From contig NZ_SWBR01000001.1 in NCBI RefSeq assembly GCF_005116505.1, positions 310,001-374,000 of the forward strand: a DNA stretch of 64,000 nt, written 5' to 3'. This DNA comes from Pedobacter polaris (lineage in GTDB: Bacteria > Bacteroidota > Bacteroidia > Sphingobacteriales > Sphingobacteriaceae). The stretch's first letter is position 1. Each line of letters starts with the position of its first letter. Under the pieces are notes generated by a model. The model was not told the DNA's origin and did no database searches. It saw nothing but the letters and a program-made list of their open reading frames with translations. The translations under genes and the position numbers were made by a program. Positions 35,053-44,148 of this stretch are shown piece after piece.

Positions 35053-37902
35053 ATGAAAAAGCCGCTTATTGTATTGAGTATTTTTCTTGCCTTGGCCCTT
35101 AATATAATGGCGCAAAAAGCGAATAATATTGCCAATAAGATAGATGCTTATAACAAGCTCTTTCCAGCTGAAAAACTATATCTATCTTTTGACAAGCCTT
35201 ATTATAGCATTGGCGATACACTTTGGTTTAAGAGTTTTTTATTAAATGGGGATCACACAGCAAGCATTAGAACAGACAAAATTTATGTAGAACTTTTTAA
35301 TGATAGTCTTAAATTTATCGAGAACAGGGTAATTGCTCTAAACAATGGCCTAGGCTATGGAGATTTTGCCCTTACCAACAAGTTAGCAGAAGGCACCTAC
35401 GTAATCAGGGCCTATAGCAACTGGCAACAGAATTTCGGTAGCGATTACTTCTTCCAGAAGAGTTTTTATATCGGCAATGCCGGAGATAAGACATGGTTGT
35501 TAGATGCGCACCAGAAACTGAATACTGCAGGAAAAAAAATACTCGATCTAAAGGTTAGGATTACCAATCTTAAAAATGAGGCAGCAGGGCTGAAGGATGT
35601 GGAAATTGTGCTGATGAACGATAAAAAGCGACTGATGAAGGCCGATCTGCAGACCTCTCTGCAGGGTGTAATAGAAACGCAAATCCCTTTGGGAGATAAC
35701 AAGATCAATGGGAACTACAGTTTTATCATCACCGATAAAAAAGATCGATCGCGACAATCAGTGCTACCTATCAGTTTACAGGAAGTAGACCAGATAGATC
35801 TCCAGTTCATGCCCGAAGGTGGCCATATGGTTAACGGCATTTTCGGTAAGGTTGCATTTAAGGCAATCGGAGCCGATGGATTGGGAAAAGATATTTTTTG
35901 TAAAATTATAAACAATAAAAACGAAACCCAGGCTGAATTGCAGGTTATCAATAAGGGCATGGGCAGTTTTTATCTGCTGCCAACAAAGGGCGAAATTTAT
36001 ACTGCCGTTTATAGCCTTAATGGGAAAGAACAGAAGCAGCTTCTTCCAACAGCGAAAGAAGAGGGTACTACCCTACGCATAGACCAGCTTTCTAAAAACG
36101 ATTCGCTGTACGTGTATATTAAGTCCAGCGATAGCAAAAGGTTAGATGGTTACCAGTTGTTGGCCCAAGTTTCTGGAGAAACTATAATGAAAGTTGACCT
36201 TAATTTGAAAAATGGTTTCAGTACATTAAAGCTAGCTAAACAAGATTTCCCTGATGGCATTATCCATTTCACATTATTCTCTCCAGAGGGAACACCTGTA
36301 AATGAACGCCAAGTCTTCATCAACCGAAAACTTAAGATCAATCTAAAATTTGCAACAAACAGCGGCATTTACAAACCAAGGGATAGTGTGAACTTGGAGC
36401 TTACGGTAACAAAAGAGGACGGTTCGCCATTAAGCGGAAGTTTTGCTATTACCGTAACCGATGACGCACAAGTGAAACATACGAATGACGAAGAAAACAT
36501 TACCAGTTATTTTTTATTGCAGAGTGATTTAAAAGGAAATATCGAAAATCCATCATGGTATTTCAAGGATGAGAATCCTTCTACTTTGTTGGCTTTAGAT
36601 CATCTGTTGCTTACCCAGGGCTGGGTAGGTTATAATTGGGATGAGGTTTTGAAAAAAACTCCACAAGTGCAATTTAAGGCAGAAAAGGGTAACGAAATCA
36701 ATGGTCGACTTACTAACCTGCTTAAAAATCCTGTGCCAAATATCAAGTTGACACTAATGTCACTCGGTAAAACCATTTTTTTAACAGATACGGTTAGCAA
36801 TGCCGATGGCTCTTTTAAATTTAAAGAACTCCCATTTCTAGATAGTGCCGCTTATACTATAAAAATCAAAAATGCCAAAGGAAAAACTGCTTTGGCAACA
36901 ATTACTGTTGATGAGTTTACACCTGCAAAGGATATCAATTTTGCACAAAAAATAAGCCCTTGGTACGTAAACGCAGATACCACTATTTTAAGCTATTATA
37001 AAAATGTAGACCAGAGAAAAACTCCAACGCAAAGACAACAATTAGCATTAGAAGGCAACGCCTTAAAAGAAGTAGAAATAAAAGGCCAAGCCAAACTTAA
37101 AGAGTTTAGGTTGAAGACCGCTTGGGATGCAAAGTTCATGAAAGAAATAACAGAAGAGGAATTGAAAAAAGTACCTCGCAAGACACTAATGGATTTAATG
37201 AATGAAAAAATCCCTGCATTTACCATAGGCAATTTTTATGCAGATGGAGCATTTGGAATTCAAAAGGATACTTTTGATGTTGAAGGAGTGAGCTATGGCG
37301 CTCCTTCTAGACCAAGAAGGCATAATTTTTATAATTTTTTAATTGGTGGTTATCTCGTATCTCATGTAATGATAGATGGAATTAATACACATTTTATTGC
37401 TTCTGGAACGGATGATCAAATAAACAATGTGCCTTATCAATCACATCCATTTCAGGTTAGTAGAACTGCTGTTCTTCCAGATGTTTTCTTAGTAAATAAA
37501 CAAATTTTTAATATCCTAAGCGCAGAAGACATCATTAATATTAAAGTCTTTAGAGGAATAAGTCATTATTATTTAGATATTAAAACTCGTAGTGGTAAAG
37601 GGCCATGGGTAGTTACCACACCTGGTATTTATGTTTACAGACCATTACCTATCTACATGGCAAAAGAATTTTACAGTCCAAAATACGCTGTTAACAAAGA
37701 TGTTAAAACACCAGATCTAAGAGCTACCATATTTTGGGATGCGAATGTAGTAACCGATGAAAATGGAAAAGCAAACATATCATTTTATGCTGCTGATAAA
37801 CCAAGTACTTATACCTTAAAAATTGAAGGGACTGATTTATTTGGCAGGTTTGGTTATCAAAAAAGTACAATTAAAATTGTCAATAAAACAGAATCTAAAT
37901 AA
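35053..37902 (+). CDS. MG2-domain protein with degenerate plug-like region, paralog 5
   Basis: A 949-residue protein nearly identical in its first 150 residues to paralog 4 (FNDSLKFIENRVIALNNG shared exactly). Domain order is the same: signal peptide, MG2-like, MG-type, FMPEGGH module (251), CarboxypepD_reg-like, degenerate plug-like region (VMIDGIN, DIINIKVFRG) and an end with EFYSPKY and LRATIFWDAN. About 20 residues are inserted in the plug-like region relative to paralog 4. The stretch from roughly 35440 to 36180 is visibly richer in G and C than the rest of the gene, which hints at recombination with a divergent copy. The DUF1569 gene begins immediately after its stop. Confidence 0.87.
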   Translation: MKKPLIVLSIFLALALNIMAQKANNIANKIDAYNKLFPAEKLYLSFDKPYYSIGDTLWFKSFLLNGDHTASIRTDKIYVELFNDSLKFIENRVIALNNGLGYGDFALTNKLAEGTYVIRAYSNWQQNFGSDYFFQKSFYIGNAGDKTWLLDAHQKLNTAGKKILDLKVRITNLKNEAAGLKDVEIVLMNDKKRLMKADLQTSLQGVIETQIPLGDNKINGNYSFIITDKKDRSRQSVLPISLQEVDQIDLQFMPEGGHMVNGIFGKVAFKAIGADGLGKDIFCKIINNKNETQAELQVINKGMGSFYLLPTKGEIYTAVYSLNGKEQKQLLPTAKEEGTTLRIDQLSKNDSLYVYIKSSDSKRLDGYQLLAQVSGETIMKVDLNLKNGFSTLKLAKQDFPDGIIHFTLFSPEGTPVNERQVFINRKLKINLKFATNSGIYKPRDSVNLELTVTKEDGSPLSGSFAITVTDDAQVKHTNDEENITSYFLLQSDLKGNIENPSWYFKDENPSTLLALDHLLLTQGWVGYNWDEVLKKTPQVQFKAEKGNEINGRLTNLLKNPVPNIKLTLMSLGKTIFLTDTVSNADGSFKFKELPFLDSAAYTIKIKNAKGKTALATITVDEFTPAKDINFAQKISPWYVNADTTILSYYKNVDQRKTPTQRQQLALEGNALKEVEIKGQAKLKEFRLKTAWDAKFMKEITEEELKKVPRKTLMDLMNEKIPAFTIGNFYADGAFGIQKDTFDVEGVSYGAPSRPRRHNFYNFLIGGYLVSHVMIDGINTHFIASGTDDQINNVPYQSHPFQVSRTAVLPDVFLVNKQIFNILSAEDIINIKVFRGISHYYLDIKTRSGKGPWVVTTPGIYVYRPLPIYMAKEFYSPKYAVNKDVKTPDLRATIFWDANVVTDENGKANISFYAADKPSTYTLKIEGTDLFGRFGYQKSTIKIVNKTESK

Positions 37903-38346
37903 ATGAAATCTTTATTCAACGCCAAAGAACGTCAAGAGATAATTGATCGCATTGCCTCTTTAAATGAGGGTAGCGAAAGGGAATGGGGCAAAATGTCCGT
38001 TTCACAAATGTTATTGCATGCACAAGCCCCAATAAAAGTTGGCATTGGCGAATTGAAGCTACACCGTAATTTGATTTTTATGATTTTAGGCCCAATCATT
38101 AAAAAGAAATTAATGAAGGAAGAGCCATTTGAGAAAAATCTACCAACCCATAAAAGTTTTATAGTCAGCTTTGATCCAAACTTAGAAGCCGAAAAACAAA
38201 ATCTTATCAACTTGATTAATAAATTTGATGCCCAAAAAGATAGCCTAGCCATAAAACATCCCATCTTTGGCAAAATGAGCACACAACAGTGGGATGTTTT
38301 ATTATGGAAACATACTGATCATCACCTGCGCCAATTTGGAGTTTAA
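37903..38346 (+). CDS. DUF1569 (DinB-like) protein
   Basis: A 147-residue cytosolic protein of the DUF1569 family, distantly related to the DinB four-helix metal-binding fold. Visible signatures are WGKMSVSQMLLHAQ with a potential metal-ligand His, FEKNLPTHKSF, HPIFGKMSTQQWDVLLWKH and the closing TDHHLRQFGV with two His. No reaction is known for this family. The ATG directly abuts the TAA of paralog 5, so it may be the last gene of that transcript. Its stop overlaps the convergent DUF2027-Smr gene by four bases. Confidence 0.87.
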   Translation: MKSLFNAKERQEIIDRIASLNEGSEREWGKMSVSQMLLHAQAPIKVGIGELKLHRNLIFMILGPIIKKKLMKEEPFEKNLPTHKSFIVSFDPNLEAEKQNLINLINKFDAQKDSLAIKHPIFGKMSTQQWDVLLWKHTDHHLRQFGV

Positions 38347-39287
38347 ATCTTAAAAAAAACTTCTGTAGCACCAAAACCAAATTTTTCCTTTCGGGCATCC
38401 ATAAAAGTTCGTACCTGCGGATGTTTACTTATGGCTTTATGAATATGATGCCTTAATGTTCCATTACCCACGCCATGTATAAACACAATTGATGTCATTT
38501 GGTGCACGATAGCCGCATCCAGCATTTGCTGAAAATAAGCTAATTGTATATCCACAATTTCAGACTGACCTAAGAATTGATAATCGTCTCTAATTTTTTC
38601 GATATGTAAATCTATTTCAGGTGATGGTTGGGCAACTTTTGGTTTTTCTGAAGGCACCTTAAAAAAACTTTCTTTTAATTTTTGGGCATCAATTAAAGGG
38701 ACAGGTTCGTCTAATTGAATTAGCCATGCGTATTTATTAATTTCTGGGACTTGCTTTTTTGCGCCACTGAAATCCTTCGCTTTAAACTTTCTAATTAAAT
38801 TTATTGGGTCTTTTGGCTTAACATTCGCTGTGCTGAAGTAGAGAATTTGAAATATAAACTCTGGCCAAACTTCTAAATCACCTAAGTTAGCACTATATAA
38901 TTGCGTGGCTGTTTTAGCCTGTACCACACTCGCGAATTCACCTTTGTAAATGCCTTTTTTATCAGTTTTTAAGCTTAGCAAAAGTTGATACGAAGTATTA
39001 TTGATCAATGTAAAATGAGCAACAGCACTAGCTTTAGAGTCTTCGGCAACTGCCAGATAAATCCCTACTTCTTTAAATTCATCATCAACTGTAACTTGCT
39101 TTTGATTATCGCCCTGCGTAATTGGATTTGAAGTATGTCCATGAACATGCGTTAAATTACTTATTGCTACCGGAATTTCAAATCCATCTGTATCAGTTAC
39201 CCCCAAAGTTTGTGCATCGATTAAACGCGTCACATATCCTTCTCTCTTTTCGTCTACAAAACGAACAAAATCACCTAGTTTAAACAT
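38343..39287 (-). CDS. DUF2027 and Smr domain protein
   Basis: A 314-residue protein whose N-terminal 230 residues are the Bacteroidota DUF2027 region (KLGDFVRFVDEKREGYVTRL, followed by a beta-rich domain) and whose C-terminal 80 residues are an Smr domain (EIDLHIEKI, then the VFIHGVGNGTLRHHIHKAI motif). Smr domains, named from MutS2, are nucleic-acid nicking or cleaving modules. The DUF2027-Smr combination is standard in Bacteroidota, with a proposed but unproven role in DNA or RNA processing. It is convergent with DUF1569. Confidence 0.9.
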   Translation of the reverse strand: MFKLGDFVRFVDEKREGYVTRLIDAQTLGVTDTDGFEIPVAISNLTHVHGHTSNPITQGDNQKQVTVDDEFKEVGIYLAVAEDSKASAVAHFTLINNTSYQLLLSLKTDKKGIYKGEFASVVQAKTATQLYSANLGDLEVWPEFIFQILYFSTANVKPKDPINLIRKFKAKDFSGAKKQVPEINKYAWLIQLDEPVPLIDAQKLKESFFKVPSEKPKVAQPSPEIDLHIEKIRDDYQFLGQSEIVDIQLAYFQQMLDAAIVHQMTSIVFIHGVGNGTLRHHIHKAISKHPQVRTFMDARKEKFGFGATEVFFKI

Positions 39288-39300
39288 ATTTTATTTTTTA

Positions 39301-39329
39301 GTCCGAAAGTCAGATGTCCGAAGTCAGAA
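39301..39329. repeat. short imperfect direct repeat GTCCGAAGTCAGA
   Basis: Two near-identical copies of GTCCGAA(A)GTCAGA (39301-39314 and 39317-39329) stand between fabH and the DUF2027-Smr gene. The function is unknown; such short repeats occur repeatedly in the intergenic regions of related genomes in my general knowledge. Confidence 0.5.
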
Positions 39330-39437
39330 AGATATAGTTAATTATAAAAACCAAAGATAAAAAAGCTTAGATAAGCTTTACGCAACTTATTCTGTAATAG
39401 GCAATCGTAATTTGTCAATCTAAAATCGTACATCAGT

Positions 39438-40484
39438 TTACCATCTAATTAAAGCACTTGCCCAAGTAAAACCTGAGCCAAAGGCAGCCAAACAAACCAA
39501 ATCGCCTTCTTTAATTTTTCCTGCCTCCCAAGCCTCACATAAAGCAATTGGCACAGAGGCAGCAGTTGTATTACCGTATTTTTGAATGTTGTTAAAAACC
39601 TTGTCGTCACTTAAACCTAGTAAGTTTTGCACATACTGACTAATACGCAAATTTGCCTGATGAGGGATCAGCATATCAATATCTTTTTCAGCCAGATTAT
39701 TAGCTTTCAATGCTTCTTTAATTACCTCTGGAAACTTCACAATAGCCTTTTTAAACACTGCCGGCCCATCCATGTACGGCAATGCGGCTCCACTTTCCAA
39801 TTGTTCTGTTGTCATAAACAAACCGCCCAATTCTTGCTCAGGATAACCTGGTTTGTCTGGAAGCCACTTATTTGCTGCCGCTCCTGGGTAAAACATAGCC
39901 AGTATTTCGGCATCTGCACCATCGCTATGCAAATGTGTACTTAAAATTCCCTGTCCTTCCTTTTTAGCTGGCTGTAAAACCACAGCCCCTGCTCCATCTC
40001 CAAAAATTACAGAAACGTTGCGACTACGGGTTTCGAAATCCATTGCGAATGAATGTTTTTCTGAGCCAACCACCAAAATATTTTTATACATTCCAGTTTT
40101 AATAAATTGGTCTGCTACAGATAAAGCATACAAAAATCCAGAACATTGATTACGCACGTCTAATGCACCAACATCTTTCATTTTCATTTCACGTTGTAGC
40201 AAAACGCCACAACCAGGAAAATAATAATCTGGGCTTAAGGTGGCGAAGATGATAAAATCAACATCCTGTGCCGTAATGCCAGCTCTTTCAATTGCAATCT
40301 TAGCTGCCTCTACGCCCATAGTAGTGGTAGTTTCTTCCAATCTATCAGCGAAACGACGTTCTTTTATCCCAGTCCTTTCCTGGATCCATTCGTCGTTGGT
40401 ATCCATAAAACGAGAAAGATCATTATTGGTATAAACATTTTTCGGAACGTAATAGCCGATACCAGCGATTCTTGAACTATGCAT
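39438..40484 (-). CDS. fabH: 3-oxoacyl-ACP synthase III (KAS III)
   Basis: The 348-residue enzyme condenses acetyl-CoA or a branched acyl-CoA with malonyl-ACP to start fatty-acid synthesis. The catalytic triad is Cys 114 (RNQCSGFLYAL), His 275 (LIPHQANLR) and Asn 305 (YGNTTAAS). The N-terminal block DEWIQERTGIKERR is also diagnostic. Compared with the 317-residue E. coli enzyme it has an insertion near residues 195-235, common in Bacteroidota. It is not next to plsX or rpmF, so it may be an additional KAS III copy. A minus-strand TACATTTG element lies 19 bases upstream of the ATG. Confidence 0.93.
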   Translation of the reverse strand: MHSSRIAGIGYYVPKNVYTNNDLSRFMDTNDEWIQERTGIKERRFADRLEETTTTMGVEAAKIAIERAGITAQDVDFIIFATLSPDYYFPGCGVLLQREMKMKDVGALDVRNQCSGFLYALSVADQFIKTGMYKNILVVGSEKHSFAMDFETRSRNVSVIFGDGAGAVVLQPAKKEGQGILSTHLHSDGADAEILAMFYPGAAANKWLPDKPGYPEQELGGLFMTTEQLESGAALPYMDGPAVFKKAIVKFPEVIKEALKANNLAEKDIDMLIPHQANLRISQYVQNLLGLSDDKVFNNIQKYGNTTAASVPIALCEAWEAGKIKEGDLVCLAAFGSGFTWASALIRW

Positions 40485-40503
40485 TTTGGTTTGATTTGAA
40501 TAA

Positions 40504-40511
40504 CAAATGTA
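40504..40511 (-). promoter_or_regulatory. candidate -7 promoter element for fabH
   Basis: The minus strand reads TACATTTG, an exact TAnnTTTG match, ending 19 bases before the fabH ATG. It is back to back with the clpS element at 40595-40602 in the same divergent gap. Confidence 0.45.
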
Positions 40512-40594
40512 ACGAATTTCAAAAGATGTATGCGACGAGATTTTTGAATTGCATTAATCTTCCTACTTGATACCAACTACTTGTTACTTTTGTT

Positions 40595-40602
40595 TATTTT
40601 TG
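40595..40602 (+). promoter_or_regulatory. candidate -7 promoter element for clpS
   Basis: TATTTTTG matches TAnnTTTG exactly and ends four bases before the clpS ATG, which implies a leaderless or nearly leaderless transcript. Confidence 0.5.
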
Positions 40603-40606
40603 CACT

Positions 40607-40888
40607 ATGTCTACAGAAACCAAGGAAGAAACATTTACACTTGAAGAGATATTAACCTCTTTAAAAACTGTTCATCGTTTAATATTATGGAATGATGATG
40701 TAAATACTTTCGAACATGTAATTTGGTGTATGATGAAATACTTGGATTACAGTGAGGCACAAGGCGAAAAAATTGCTTGGGAAGTACACAACAAAGGCAA
40801 ATGTGCTGTTTTAGAAGGATCTTTTACAGAGATGGAAGTTTACCGTAAAATTTTACAACAAGAAGGATTAACTGTTTCGGTTGATTAG
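40607..40888 (+). CDS. clpS: ATP-dependent Clp protease adaptor ClpS
   Basis: A 93-residue adaptor that delivers N-degron substrates to ClpA/ClpC-ClpP. The core is typical: ILWNDDVNTFEHVIWCM, the helix with KIAWEVHNKGKCAVLEGS, and a closing strand QEGLTVSVD. The Asn-Asp-Asp pocket that binds the amino group of the N-terminal residue is intact. It is a single gene divergent from fabH, with a promoter-like element directly before the ATG. Confidence 0.95.
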   Translation: MSTETKEETFTLEEILTSLKTVHRLILWNDDVNTFEHVIWCMMKYLDYSEAQGEKIAWEVHNKGKCAVLEGSFTEMEVYRKILQQEGLTVSVD

Positions 40889-40933
40889 TATTCAAATGAG
40901 ATTTTCGCTGTGAGCGATACATTATTCATTAAA

Positions 40934-41536
40934 CTATTTTAACTTTCTTAATACCGCTACTAATTCGGCTTGTGTAGCTTGAGTTTTATCCTTAGCATAC
41001 CATCCATGCAATCTTTCTGCAATTAGCCCCATGTCTTCAGTCTCTCGTTTCCAATCAGCCAATAAAGCTTGCAGAACAGCAGGTCTTGGTCCCCACTTTG
41101 GTAAAACTAGATTTTTATTTTCGTCTAAAATTAACAACACAGGAATTGCCCTTCCACCATTTGTTAAGTGTGCATCTATTAAGGGCAAATTTTTATCCCT
41201 CAAAACTAGCTTCAAATCAAATTTATTTGGCGCAGATGAAACTATTTTGTCAATTACTGGTACAATTTGAGCAGCATCTCCACACCATCCTTCACTAATC
41301 ACCAAAAAATGATATTTAACTTTTATCTTAGCAACGGTTTCCAAAATTTCATCTGATAAGGAAGTTGTTTTTTCAACCCTATTCATTCGCTGATTGTTCA
41401 TTTTGGTGTAATGCAACATCGCTTCAGAGTGATCTGGACCAGTGGTTTTTCCTTCTAGTAAAAGTTGTGTTACCAGTGCTCTAAATGTTGTATAACTTAT
41501 CCCTTCGTTATCAAAAATATTACCGTAATTAAGCAT
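40934..41536 (-). CDS. thioredoxin-fold protein with WCGDA motif
   Basis: A 200-residue cytosolic protein with a thioredoxin-like fold. The active-site position reads SEGWCGDAAQIVP, so only the first Cys of the CxxC pair remains, followed by a central beta sheet and the cis-Pro segment (NGGRAIPVLLIL). Such WCGDA proteins form a recurring group annotated as thioredoxin family. Without the second Cys it cannot carry out the classical dithiol exchange by itself and may act through glutathione-like or monothiol chemistry. It is convergent with clpS. Confidence 0.82.
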   Translation of the reverse strand: MLNYGNIFDNEGISYTTFRALVTQLLLEGKTTGPDHSEAMLHYTKMNNQRMNRVEKTTSLSDEILETVAKIKVKYHFLVISEGWCGDAAQIVPVIDKIVSSAPNKFDLKLVLRDKNLPLIDAHLTNGGRAIPVLLILDENKNLVLPKWGPRPAVLQALLADWKRETEDMGLIAERLHGWYAKDKTQATQAELVAVLRKLK

Positions 41537-41632
41537 AAAATAGCTGTAATAAAATAGTTACGCCTCTTTTTTTAAACCTTCATGCTCGACCTTTGTCTTT
41601 TTAAAAGGAAAACACAACGATAAAGATTTTAG

Positions 41633-44128
41633 ATGAGACACATTACTAGCAAAGTTCTATTATTCGTACTAACTTTTTGTATGATAACGGTAAAACTTTC
41701 TGCACAGACTACAGGAGAAGGTAAAATAAGCGGAAAAATTGTTGATGCACAAACCAACGAAACTATTCCATTTGCTTCGGCAATTCTATTGGATAGAAAA
41801 ACAAAAGTAACCGTTAAAATTGTTCAAACAGATGTTGATGGTGCTTTTACCATGACTAACCTTCCAAAAGGTGTTTTTACTTTTAAAGCAAGTTATGTAG
41901 GCTTTCAAACCATGGTTAGAGACTCCGTTTCTATATCAGATGTTATTAAAGTAGTTGATTTTGGAAATATAAAAATGAAAACTGCTAAAGGAAACATTTT
42001 AAATGAGGTTACCGTAACTGCTCCAAAAACTACCATGCAATTGGGGATTGATAAAAAAGTATTCTCAGTTGATCAAAGTTTGGTAAGTGAAGGTGGTTCT
42101 GCATCAGATTTATTGCAAAATGTTCCATCTGTGCAAACTGATATAGATGGAAATGTAAGCTTACGCGGTTCGGCCGGTGTTAGGGTTTTAATTGATGGAA
42201 AACCATCGCTAATTGCTGGTGGTAATATCGCTCAAATTTTGCAATCTATTCCGGCAAGCTCAATTGAAAGTGTTGAGTTAATTACCAACCCTTCTGCAAA
42301 ATATGATGCCGAAGGTCAATCAGGCATCATCAACATTGTTTTAAAGAAAAACAAAAAACTAGGTTTTAATGGTTCATTGGCATTATCAGCCGGTAATCGT
42401 GATAATTACAATGCAAACACAAGCTTAAGTTTTCAAAACAAAAAAATAAACCTATACGGGAATTATGGCTATCGATATGGCAATCGTTTAGGTGGTGGTT
42501 ACAATAATATAGATTATATAGATCCTGCCAATCCAACTGTTCCTACTAGTTTTGCAGACCAACTTTCTAACTCTAATGATCTAAATAAGAGTCATAATTT
42601 AAAAGCAGGGATTGATTATTACCTAGCCGAAAAAAGTGTAATCAGCTTTTCAACTGGCTTTAATCTTAGAAATGAAGATGAAAATGAGCTTTTAAGCATC
42701 GATAGATTAGGTGCCGCAAGAAATCCTATAGAATTAAGTAGAAGAAGAAATGTAGAAAACGGTGATGGAAAAAGTCTTGACTTAAACTTAGATTTCTCAC
42801 AAAAATTTAAAAACCCAAAAGAAGAACTTACATTCAATTTTGGTTTTTCACAAGGAGATAACAATAGCTTCCAAGTTTATAATACAAACATCTACAATAG
42901 CAACGGCACAACAGTTAACGATTTAGATGTGCAACAAACCGATAGGTTTAGCTTTAATAGAAACTATAATGCACAATTAGATTATACCCTGCCTTTTGGT
43001 AAATTAGGCAAAATTGAAGCTGGTTTACGTAGCCAAATTCGTATTGCTGAGAGCTCTACTTACGCCGAAGAATTAAGTCCAGTTAATAGTCAGTTCAACT
43101 TTAATTATGCATTGAGTAATGAGTTTAATAATAAGGATCAGGTACATGCTGCTTATGTTAACTATCAGAACCAGGTTAATAATTTTGGTTATCAAATTGG
43201 TTTAAGAGCAGAAGATGCAGCTTTAGATACACGTTTAGGAGCTTATGACATTAACTCTAACCTCAACTATATTCCAGGCAGGGTAGCTTACACCCGTCTT
43301 TACCCAAGCGTTTTCTTAACTCAAAAACTTAAAGGTGATCAGCAAGTTCAACTAAGTTATAGTCGTCGGGTAAATAGACCTAGAGGCTGGGATACCAATC
43401 CATTTTTAGATGTGTCTAATCCATTAAATTACAGACAAGGGAATGTGAATCTATTACCAGAAGATGTACATGCTTTTGAGTTAAGCCATAGCAAATTCTG
43501 GACAAAGTTTTCGTTAATATCATCGGTTTATATGCGCCAAACTAATGATGTAATACAACGTATTAGAACAGAACCAGATGCAAATGGAATTACCATTACT
43601 ACACCTCAAAACTTAACAAGAAGTATCAATAGTGGTTTAGAGTTAATTGGAAAATTCGATCTATTTAAATCGTGGAACTTTACAGCAAACGTTAATCTTT
43701 ACCAAAGTAAAATACAGGGTGTACCAGCGTTTGGTATTGTAGAAAACTCTGGTTTTAGCTATAACACCAATTTAACCAATAATTTTGTATTACCCTACGG
43801 AGTAACACTTCAGGTTAGGGGAGAATATCGTTCTAGAGAAGTAATGGCACAAGGCATTAGGAAAGCGATGTATGGAGTTGATGCTGGTGCCAAATATGAT
43901 TTAAATAAAAAGGCAAGTTTAAGTTTAAATGTTAGAGATGTATTTTCAACCAGAAAGTGGCAAATGCAAACTACTGGCACTACGTCTGTAGTAGATTTTA
44001 GTAGATATATGCAAGGTACTATGGCAAATTTAACTTTCTCTTACCGTTTCGGCAAAACCGATTTCGGCTTTAAGAAAACTAAAAAAGCAGATGATCAGGG
44101 TTCACGCCCTGATGAAGAATCATTTTAA
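41633..44128 (+). CDS. outer-membrane beta-barrel receptor (TonB receptor-like), first of pair
   Basis: An 831-residue outer-membrane protein: signal peptide (1-25), CarboxypepD_reg-like domain (about 30-118, GKIVDAQTNETIPFA), plug domain (about 125-235: LLQNVPSVQTDIDGNVSLRG, VLIDGKPS, SIESVELITNPSAKYD, GIINIVLKK) and a beta barrel of the OMP_b-brl_3 type (about 240-810). This group lacks a classical TonB box, and ligand cannot be predicted. It is followed after 20 bases by a second receptor of the same type, so the two probably form one transcript. Confidence 0.93.
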   Translation: MRHITSKVLLFVLTFCMITVKLSAQTTGEGKISGKIVDAQTNETIPFASAILLDRKTKVTVKIVQTDVDGAFTMTNLPKGVFTFKASYVGFQTMVRDSVSISDVIKVVDFGNIKMKTAKGNILNEVTVTAPKTTMQLGIDKKVFSVDQSLVSEGGSASDLLQNVPSVQTDIDGNVSLRGSAGVRVLIDGKPSLIAGGNIAQILQSIPASSIESVELITNPSAKYDAEGQSGIINIVLKKNKKLGFNGSLALSAGNRDNYNANTSLSFQNKKINLYGNYGYRYGNRLGGGYNNIDYIDPANPTVPTSFADQLSNSNDLNKSHNLKAGIDYYLAEKSVISFSTGFNLRNEDENELLSIDRLGAARNPIELSRRRNVENGDGKSLDLNLDFSQKFKNPKEELTFNFGFSQGDNNSFQVYNTNIYNSNGTTVNDLDVQQTDRFSFNRNYNAQLDYTLPFGKLGKIEAGLRSQIRIAESSTYAEELSPVNSQFNFNYALSNEFNNKDQVHAAYVNYQNQVNNFGYQIGLRAEDAALDTRLGAYDINSNLNYIPGRVAYTRLYPSVFLTQKLKGDQQVQLSYSRRVNRPRGWDTNPFLDVSNPLNYRQGNVNLLPEDVHAFELSHSKFWTKFSLISSVYMRQTNDVIQRIRTEPDANGITITTPQNLTRSINSGLELIGKFDLFKSWNFTANVNLYQSKIQGVPAFGIVENSGFSYNTNLTNNFVLPYGVTLQVRGEYRSREVMAQGIRKAMYGVDAGAKYDLNKKASLSLNVRDVFSTRKWQMQTTGTTSVVDFSRYMQGTMANLTFSYRFGKTDFGFKKTKKADDQGSRPDEESF

Positions 44129-44148
44129 ATTTTTATCTTAACTGCACA

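Noticed and set aside
22960..37902. Calling the five paralogs true alpha-2-macroglobulins or TonB-dependent receptors
   Set aside because: No GCGEQ-type thioester motif and no C-terminal barrel can be seen; only MG2-like and plug-like domains are present.
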